Shown here: one piece after another, positions 6,545-11,422 of the stretch | How positions within the stretch are numbered: position 1 is the first letter of the stretch | Layout of the letters: every line of letters begins with the position of its first letter | Source: Candidatus Woesearchaeota archaeon | Lineage (GTDB): Archaea; Nanobdellota; Nanobdellia; Woesearchaeales; GW2011-AR4 | NCBI GenBank assembly: GCA_016185875.1 | Contig: JACPMS010000054.1 | Coordinates: 1 to 11,422 of the forward strand | Direction: 5' to 3' | Length of the DNA: 11,422 nucleotides | Translations under genes and position numbers: made by a program | Notes under the pieces: generated by a model | Told to the model about the DNA's origin: nothing | Database searches by the model: none | Seen by the model: the letters and a program-made list of their open reading frames with translations, nothing else

Positions 6545-7600
6545 ATGAGTTCACAATTAGTAGAAATCGCAAAGCAAGAAGCTAAGTATACAAAACCAGG
6601 TTTGATTGGTAAATCCTATGGAATGCAAATAGTATATGATTTGATAGGTAAAGCCGGAGGTTCAAGAGCTAATGTCCTAATTTCAGGTGAGACTGGAACT
6701 GGTAAGGAACTAGTTGCAAGAGCCATCCATGAAAGCAGTAGCAGAAGGAGTAAGCCTTGTATTATTGTGAATTGCGCAGCTATACCAGACACGCTTTTGG
6801 AGAGTGAACTGTTTGGTTATGAAAGAGGTGCATTTACCGGGGCCGTTAGAGACCATAAAGGCAAATTCGAACTTGCCCATCAGAGTACTCTATATCTTGA
6901 TGAGATAGGAGATATGAGCCCAAATCTCCAAGCCAAAATCTTAAGGGCTGTTGAATACGGAAGTATAGCATCTATAGGAAACGGTAATGAAAAAAAAGTT
7001 GACGTAAGAATTATAGCAGCAACTAACAAGGATATAGGTCAAATTGTACAAGAAGGAAAATTTAGGGATGATCTATTTTATCGATTGAATATCCTTTCAA
7101 TACATCTGCCTCCACTCAGGTCTAGAAAAGAAGATATCCCATTACTGGTGGAACACTTTTTTGGAGATTTTTGCAGTGAGTATGGAAAAAAATCTATTAA
7201 AGCGGATGATGAAGCTTTAACACGGCTTGCAAAATACGATTGGCCTGGTAATGTAAGGGAATTGAGAAACCTTGTTGAGAAAGCAGTTGCTTATGGTTAT
7301 GGTGACTCTGGAACTTTAACAAAAAGAGATGTTGATAGGCTATTTGCATCCTCTGAAATATCCCTCTTTGACTCAAGTATAGCAGTGAAACCAGTTACCG
7401 TGTCTCTTGATATAATTGCCGCTTATTTACTAAATTCTATATTGAGTGGTGAACAAAATTTTTATGATACTATTCGAATGCTTAAATCAAAAATCGTAGG
7501 ATTAGCCATAGTCCAAACAGGAGGTAATCAAGTCCAAGCAGGGAAACTACTTCAAATACCTAGAAGTTCTGTTTCAAATATCACAAGTAAAAATGACTGA
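6545..7600 (+). CDS. Sigma-54-activator-like AAA+ protein with Fis-type HTH (NtrC/PspF class)
   Basis: A 351-residue protein with the full core of bacterial enhancer-binding proteins. It has Walker A GETGTGKE (48-55), the sigma-54 contact loop GAFTGA intact at 95-100, Walker B LYLDEIGDM (116-124, Asp119-Glu120), sensor I ATNKD (159-163), arginine fingers Arg174 and Arg180 in FRDDLFYRL, and sensor II WPGNVREL (233-240). A linker leads to a C-terminal Fis-type HTH (about 313-345, GGNQVQAGKLLQIPRSSVS). There is no N-terminal receiver, GAF or PAS domain, as in PspF, so control must come from elsewhere. In bacteria these proteins remodel RNA polymerase-sigma-54; archaea are not known to use sigma-54, so the target here is unknown. 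Glycine codons are mainly GGT and GGA with almost no GGC, unlike neighbours, suggesting transfer. Confidence 0.93.
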   Translation: MSSQLVEIAKQEAKYTKPGLIGKSYGMQIVYDLIGKAGGSRANVLISGETGTGKELVARAIHESSSRRSKPCIIVNCAAIPDTLLESELFGYERGAFTGAVRDHKGKFELAHQSTLYLDEIGDMSPNLQAKILRAVEYGSIASIGNGNEKKVDVRIIAATNKDIGQIVQEGKFRDDLFYRLNILSIHLPPLRSRKEDIPLLVEHFFGDFCSEYGKKSIKADDEALTRLAKYDWPGNVRELRNLVEKAVAYGYGDSGTLTKRDVDRLFASSEISLFDSSIAVKPVTVSLDIIAAYLLNSILSGEQNFYDTIRMLKSKIVGLAIVQTGGNQVQAGKLLQIPRSSVSNITSKND

Positions 7601-7628
7601 GTCTATAAGTGAATTATTTCATCAATAC

Positions 7629-7637
7629 TTTTATAAA
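7629..7637 (+). promoter_or_regulatory. Candidate TATA box of the ATPase-VWA pair
   Basis: TTTTATAAA is centred about 48 nt before ATG 7682, implying a leader of roughly 20 nt. It lies in the 81-bp gap after the activator-like gene, and the T-rich stretch 7640-7655 could also end that gene's transcript. Read-through from upstream is possible. Confidence 0.4.
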
Positions 7638-7681
7638 CACTTTTATCTTTTCTTCATGGTTTAAATTTTATCAGAATAAAA

Positions 7682-8725
7682 ATGCTAAGCGAGCAATTAA
7701 AGGAAACATTCCTCAAGAACAAAGACCCATTCACAGACATTCTTGGGCAGGAGCAGGCAAAGCAGGGCATCAAGTCAGCTTTGCTTATGAACAGGCACAT
7801 CATAATAGTTGGAGCTCCTGGAATTGGCAAGACAACATTGGCGAAGAACATAGCAAAGCTTCTGCCTGGCATCGAGGTTATTGAAGGATGCAGCTATCAT
7901 TGCACTCCAAAAGAGCCAATCTGCCCTTCATGCAAGCAAAGCAAAAAGCACAAGACTGCAAAGCTTGAAGGGAGCAAGAGATTTGTAAGAATACAAGGCA
8001 GTCCAGATTTGACAGTTGAGGATTTGCTTGGGGATATAGATCCAATCAAGGCATTGAAATTCGGTCCTTTAAGCCTTGAGGCTTTCACCCCTGGAAAAGT
8101 GTTCAAATCCAACAACGGCGTTTTATTTTTCGACGAACTGAACAGATGTCCTGAAAAACTGCAAAATGCATTATTGCAGGCGCTTGAAGAAAGAAAAGCG
8201 ACAATTGGCTCCTATGATGTTGATTTTTACGTTAACTTTATATTCTGTGGTACGATGAACCCCGAAGACACATCAACAGAAAGGCTTAGCGACGTTCTAT
8301 TAGACAGATTTGACATAATTTACATGGAGTATCCTGAGAGCATTGATGTTGAAAAGAAAATAGTTGTAATGAAGGGAAACAAATCTGCAAATGTCAGCGA
8401 TGAGATGCTAAATTTAATGGTGTACTTCATAAGGCTGCTGAGAAGCGATGAAAAGCTGGAAAAAAAGCCGAGCGTAAGAGCCTCAATTGGCTTGTATGAA
8501 AGGTCGCAGTCAAATGCTTTGCTTAATGGAAGAAAAAACGTGCAGTTTGAAGACATAAAAGAAGTGCTTGTTTCTGTTTTATCGCACAGGATAAGGCTAA
8601 AGCCTTCTGTGAGATACTTGGAAAGCGTTGAAAACTATATCAAAGAGCAGTTCCATAAAAACATAGAAGCTGTTAAATGGGAAAACCATTTGGAAGAAGA
8701 GCAAGAATCTGGTGATTACCGGTAG
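7682..8725 (+). CDS. MoxR/magnesium-chelatase-I-type AAA+ ATPase with a four-cysteine insert
   Basis: A 347-residue ATPase of the ChlI/MoxR clade. Walker A is GAPGIGKT (44-51), Walker B LFFDE (148-152), sensor I GTMNPED around Asn193, arginine finger LLDRF (Arg209) and sensor 2 PSVRASIG near Arg266. Between Walker A and Walker B sits a cysteine cluster, Cys70, Cys74, Cys81 and Cys84 with His73, spaced like a small zinc site. Its overlap with a VWA gene mirrors ChlI-ChlD, RavA-ViaA and other ATPase-VWA pairs, which load metals or remodel protein complexes. A true magnesium chelatase is unlikely: no large ChlH subunit or tetrapyrrole gene is in view. The start ATG 7682 gives the expected short N-terminal helix before the DILGQEQAK motif. 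Confidence 0.9.
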   Translation: MLSEQLKETFLKNKDPFTDILGQEQAKQGIKSALLMNRHIIIVGAPGIGKTTLAKNIAKLLPGIEVIEGCSYHCTPKEPICPSCKQSKKHKTAKLEGSKRFVRIQGSPDLTVEDLLGDIDPIKALKFGPLSLEAFTPGKVFKSNNGVLFFDELNRCPEKLQNALLQALEERKATIGSYDVDFYVNFIFCGTMNPEDTSTERLSDVLLDRFDIIYMEYPESIDVEKKIVVMKGNKSANVSDEMLNLMVYFIRLLRSDEKLEKKPSVRASIGLYERSQSNALLNGRKNVQFEDIKEVLVSVLSHRIRLKPSVRYLESVENYIKEQFHKNIEAVKWENHLEEEQESGDYR

Positions 8726-9899
8726 CGAAAGGCTTGAAGTAAAGCAGTTTAGCAGCGCAGAGGAAATAAGCGGGAAATTAGCATTCCAGCAGCTGGAAGA
8801 CAAGTTCATGCACTCTGTCCTTGAAAATGACAAGAAGGTAATTGACAGCGGCAAATTGATAAGCGATGCCATCAATCAAGGCATGAGCTCTTTTTCTCCT
8901 GATTTGATGTTTGAGCAGCTTGTCAAGAACTATACAATTGCAAAGCAAATCTATGGTGAATCAATAATAAGGCTTGTTTCTGGGTATGAGCCTGATTACA
9001 TAAAGAAAAACATCGGGATTCCGGAGTTCCAGAAAGAGCTGAAGGAAAAAATACAGCAGAAGATTGAAGAGCTTAAAGAAATGGGTTTTTTGCACAAGGA
9101 CAATTCTCTGGCTGAAAAGGGAATTGAACTGGCTTCCTTGGTTTTGTATTTTGAGGAGCTTGACAAGATAGTGCCGAAAGGCATTATTGGAGGGAAAATA
9201 AGCAAAAAGCTATTTGTTTATGGGGAAAAGGAAAACTCAAGGATGTATAAAAAGGGCGACAGGTACAGGGACATTGCCCTGAAAAAATCAGTCAAGCTTG
9301 CAATAAGAAGAGGGCATAATTATTTTGGCAACAAGGATTTGCAGGTTTATGAAAAGCAAAGCAAAGGGCAAACCTATATTGTTTATGCGCTTGACGCATC
9401 TGGCTCAATGAAAGGCAGGAAGATTGAGGCTTGCAAGAAAGCTGGTATCGCGCTTGCCTACAAGGCAATAAACGAAAAGGACAAGGTTGGATTGATTGTA
9501 TTTGGCTCTGAAGTCAAGGAAGTGATAGAGCCGACATCAGATTTTACAAGGTTGATAAAGGAGATAACAAGGATAAGAGCGTCAAAGGAAACAGATATTG
9601 TTTCAACACTTCAAAAAGCAATCGAGTTGTTTCCCAGCGCAAACATAACAAAGCACTTGATTTTGATAACAGATGCTTTGCCTACAAAAGGAGATGAGCC
9701 TGAAAAATCAACGCTTGAAGAGGCTTCAATAGCAAGAAGCAAGGGCATAACAATTTCTTTAATTGGCATTAATCTTGATGAAAAGGGAAAGAAAATCGCA
9801 GAGAAAATAGTTGAAATTGGAGAAGGAAGGCTGTATGTTGTTAGGAATTTGGAAAATGTTGACAAGATTGTGCTCGAGGATTATTATAGTGTTAGTTAA
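8712..9899 (+). CDS. VWA-domain protein with MIDAS, partner of the AAA+ ATPase
   Basis: A 395-residue cytoplasmic protein. An alpha-helical, charged N-terminal half (about 1-215) precedes a von Willebrand A domain with a complete metal-ion-dependent adhesion site: Asp228-x-Ser230-x-Ser232 in LDASGSM, Thr294 in KETDIVS, and Asp321 in ITDALP. The GTG start at 8712 overlaps the ATPase by 14 bases; it is preferred because no other start codon nearby keeps the conserved-looking N-terminus, and the overlap implies coupled translation. In related systems the VWA protein binds the ATPase ring and presents a substrate. The helical half resembles the layout of ViaA/CoxE-like proteins, but its target is unknown. 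Its stop overlaps that of the convergent gene. Confidence 0.88.
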   Translation: MITGSERLEVKQFSSAEEISGKLAFQQLEDKFMHSVLENDKKVIDSGKLISDAINQGMSSFSPDLMFEQLVKNYTIAKQIYGESIIRLVSGYEPDYIKKNIGIPEFQKELKEKIQQKIEELKEMGFLHKDNSLAEKGIELASLVLYFEELDKIVPKGIIGGKISKKLFVYGEKENSRMYKKGDRYRDIALKKSVKLAIRRGHNYFGNKDLQVYEKQSKGQTYIVYALDASGSMKGRKIEACKKAGIALAYKAINEKDKVGLIVFGSEVKEVIEPTSDFTRLIKEITRIRASKETDIVSTLQKAIELFPSANITKHLILITDALPTKGDEPEKSTLEEASIARSKGITISLIGINLDEKGKKIAEKIVEIGEGRLYVVRNLENVDKIVLEDYYSVS

Positions 9900-10381
9900 T
9901 CTATCACCATCTCCAATTCTTTTATTGATATTCCTAATTCAGCAGCCTCTAAATCGAACGATTGTCTAAACGTATCAGAAGACGTATACTTTTTGAAGTC
10001 AGTCAATTTCCACACCCCCATGCAATCAAACTCGCCTGTAACTAATACTACGCCTTTAGAAGCTAAGTATTCCAAAGAATATTGTGGGAAAGATTCTGGG
10101 ATTATAAGTCCCATTACTCCATCTTGCCTAGTGATTTTTTTAATAGGTGTAAGTTGTTTAGCCAATTCCTCACTTATACCGCCAGCCAATAATAAGTCAC
10201 TAATCTCTCTACTCGGCCATAGAACTAAGTGCCAAAACCCATTTACTTCTCTTTCCTCTAATACGTAATCACCCCCTCTATCATAGAAGGCTTTTATCGT
10301 TGGAGGAATATACAAAATTCTACCTATAATCAATGTTTCAGCACTATTACGAAAAATATATTCCTTACTCATTTTCAGCAT
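9896..10381 (-). CDS. MraZ-like protein 2, double SpoVT-AbrB-type pattern
   Basis: A small protein (161 residues from ATG 10381) with two similar halves. Half one runs GRILYIPPTI (20-29) to HLVLWPS (51-57); half two runs DGVMGLIIPE (87-96), KGVVLVTGEFD (109-119) and GVWKLTDF (122-129). Each has the order glycine turn, IP, helix, beta strands, aromatic W, as in the two swapped-hairpin repeats of MraZ, a bacterial DNA-binding regulator of the division and cell wall cluster. The match is motif-level only and the protein is diverged. ATG 10381 is chosen because AGAAGGA lies six bases upstream; an in-frame TTG at 10414 and ATG 10372 are alternatives. It is downstream of a second such gene on the same strand and is AT-rich. 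A DNA-binding or toxin-control role is inferred. Confidence 0.6.
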   Translation of the reverse strand: MLKMSKEYIFRNSAETLIIGRILYIPPTIKAFYDRGGDYVLEEREVNGFWHLVLWPSREISDLLLAGGISEELAKQLTPIKKITRQDGVMGLIIPESFPQYSLEYLASKGVVLVTGEFDCMGVWKLTDFKKYTSSDTFRQSFDLEAAELGISIKELEMVID

Positions 10382-10408
10382 TGTAAATCCTTCTAGATTT
10401 AAAAAATT

Positions 10409-10425
10409 TTTCAAAAATTATAACC
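10409..10425 (-). promoter_or_regulatory. Candidate promoter of MraZ-like gene 2
   Basis: On the minus strand GGGGTTATAATTTTTG gives a TATA-like box centred about 36 nt before ATG 10381, in the 82-bp gap between the two minus-strand genes, so gene 2 may have its own start besides read-through from gene 1. Confidence 0.4.
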
Positions 10426-10463
10426 CCTCTAAAGTTTAAAAAATATTTTTGTCTCATTTTTAT

Positions 10464-10961
10464 TTATTTCCATTTAAATAATCTATGGCATACTTTCACA
10501 AGAAAGCCTTCAAAAGGACCAGGATAATGATAAACTTTTTCTTCAAAATCTTCCTTAGATTTATATGTTTCAGCATTATAAATTATAATTCTGTTATTAT
10601 AACCTATAAATGCAACTTTTGTATTAATCGTAATACCAGTTCGTCCCAAGTAATCTAGGGGTAATTGAATATAATTTCCTTGACTAACATCAACAGGCTG
10701 ATAAGTACAGCGTTGAGCTAAAAATGGAAAATTATTAATTAGATTTGGCAACTTTCCAGCAAGCACTTGAAGAAGCGGTAAATGTGCAAAGAGTTCTATA
10801 TGATCTCTATAGTCATTTTTGTAAAGCCTATAATATAGTTGAAATTTATTTGTGCTATGTGGTTTTCTTAATTTATTAATAATCTGTTGTGGTATTTCAA
10901 TTATACCATCATTATCAAATCCATCAGTATTGAGGATAGTTTCTTCTAAGTTTGATAACAT
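10464..10961 (-). CDS. MraZ-like protein 1, double SpoVT-AbrB-type pattern
   Basis: A 165-residue protein. Its second half fits MraZ best: DVSQGNYIQLPLDYLGRTGI (91-110), then VAFIGYNNRIIIYNAETY (116-133), matching the family order D-x-x-G-R-hydrophobic-P, vFIG, rxxIWxxE. The first half repeats the theme more weakly: FDNDGIIEIPQQII (15-28) and HIELFAHLPLLQ (54-65), where MraZ has its first AbrB strand pair and a tyrosine-proline segment. MraZ proteins are 140-150 residues, so the size agrees. Known MraZ forms rings and binds repeated TGGGN boxes; only one TGGG is visible upstream. The C-terminal basic tail VKVCHRLFKWK is extra. Function in an archaeon is unknown; an AbrB-type antitoxin or regulator is an alternative. 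The ATG at 10961 suits the promoter at 10984. Confidence 0.65.
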   Translation of the reverse strand: MLSNLEETILNTDGFDNDGIIEIPQQIINKLRKPHSTNKFQLYYRLYKNDYRDHIELFAHLPLLQVLAGKLPNLINNFPFLAQRCTYQPVDVSQGNYIQLPLDYLGRTGITINTKVAFIGYNNRIIIYNAETYKSKEDFEEKVYHYPGPFEGFLVKVCHRLFKWK

Positions 10962-10983
10962 AACCCATTAGAACAAAACTCTT

Positions 10984-10991
10984 TTTATAAA
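10984..10991 (-). promoter_or_regulatory. TATA box of the minus-strand MraZ-like pair
   Basis: TTTATAAA, itself a palindrome, is centred about 27 nt from the ATG at 10961 on the minus strand, giving a leaderless start. It faces away from the phosphoesterase promoter at 11031. Confidence 0.55.
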
Positions 10992-11030
10992 TCTTTCTAT
11001 CTTTATTAATCTACAAGTAGTAACAATTAC

Positions 11031-11039
11031 CTTTAAATA
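11031..11039 (+). promoter_or_regulatory. TATA box of the phosphoesterase gene
   Basis: CTTTAAATA is centred about 28 nt before ATG 11063, again predicting a leaderless mRNA. Together with 10984-10991 it makes a divergent promoter pair within the 101-bp gap. Confidence 0.55.
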
Positions 11040-11062
11040 CAAGCCTTTAATTACAATTTGTT

Positions 11063-11422
11063 ATGAAAATCTTAGCTTTTACAGACACTCATGGCTCAAT
11101 GCTGGCCTTGAAGAGAATAGAGCAAAAAGTTAAAGCCCAAAATCCAGATTTAATTGTGTGCGCTGGTGATTTGTCTATTTTTGAGCACGGCATTGCAGGA
11201 ATAACGAGAAGATTAAACAGACTGGACAAGCAAATTTTAATCATTCACGGCAATCATGAAGATGACTCAACATTTGTCAAATTATCAAAATTGTTCAAAA
11301 ACATCATATTTATACACAAAAAACATTTTATAAAAGACAATGCATTATTTTTGGGCTATGGCGGCGGAGGATTTTCTGTCATTGACAAGGGATTTGAGAA
11401 AACTGCAAATACCAAATTTAAA
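11063..11422 (+). CDS. Calcineurin-like metallophosphoesterase (3' end outside window)
   Basis: The first 120 residues of a binuclear-metal phosphoesterase. Metal ligands are visible in order: Asp8 and His10 (FTDTHG), Asp36 (AGDLS), and Asn64-His65 in HGNHE (62-66). This is the pattern of the YfcE/MJ0936-type single-domain family, which hydrolyses phosphodiesters. The last metal-binding GHxH motif lies beyond the right edge. The frame is still open at base 11422. The gene has its own leaderless promoter and is divergent to the MraZ-like genes. The natural substrate cannot be told from this part. Confidence 0.88.
   Translation, partial: MKILAFTDTHGSMLALKRIEQKVKAQNPDLIVCAGDLSIFEHGIAGITRRLNRLDKQILIIHGNHEDDSTFVKLSKLFKNIIFIHKKHFIKDNALFLGYGGGGFSVIDKGFEKTANTKFK

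Noticed and set aside
7609..7884. Open frame of 91 codons over the start of the ChlI-type ATPase
   Set aside because: Low-complexity N-terminus and no motif; it overlaps the real ATPase gene, which has all AAA+ motifs.
7682..9899. Magnesium chelatase ChlI-ChlD for chlorophyll synthesis
   Set aside because: No ChlH or tetrapyrrole genes are present, and ATPase-VWA pairs are widespread in organisms without chlorophyll.

Overview
The window looks like a chromosomal segment of an AT-rich archaeon, probably a DPANN lineage of the Woesearchaeota/Pacearchaeota kind. The reasons are a class I (archaeal) CCA-adding enzyme, TATA boxes about 27 nt before start codons (leaderless promoters), AGGA/GAGG ribosome sites only on internal operon genes, and a bacterial-type DNA gyrase A of the sort many DPANN genomes carry. 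The lineage is inferred from gene content; no rRNA or ribosomal protein gene is present to fix it.

Layout. Bases 2-2174 hold gyrA, cut by the left edge and broken into two reading frames by a 13-bp tandem duplication at the boundary between the cleavage domain and the DNA-wrapping domain. Bases 2222-6198 are a tight five-gene operon: CCA tRNA nucleotidyltransferase, sugar-1-phosphate nucleotidylyltransferase, DedA-family membrane protein, PAP2 phosphatase, and a dolichol-kinase-like CTP-dependent lipid kinase. The last four together suggest making nucleotide sugars and recycling the polyprenyl-phosphate carrier on which surface glycans are built. Bases 6199-6544 are non-coding and unusually rich in inverted repeats. 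They precede a gene (6545-7600) for an NtrC/PspF-type sigma-54 activator core with an intact GAFTGA loop and a Fis-type HTH, a bacterial regulator in an archaeal setting and with different glycine codon use. Bases 7682-9899 are a MoxR/ChlI-type AAA+ ATPase overlapping a von Willebrand A (MIDAS) protein, a classic chaperone-like pair.

On the minus strand, 9896-10961 hold two small genes whose products each show two copies of a short pattern like MraZ (double SpoVT-AbrB fold). MraZ is known as a bacterial division-cluster regulator, so a diverged pair in an archaeon is notable. Bases 11063-11422 start a calcineurin-like metallophosphoesterase that runs off the right edge.

The most unusual items are the gyrA split at the domain junction, the putative lipid-carrier recycling operon, the archaeal sigma-54-activator-like gene with its structured upstream region, and the MraZ-like pair. 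All functions are read from sequence motifs by eye; no search was run.
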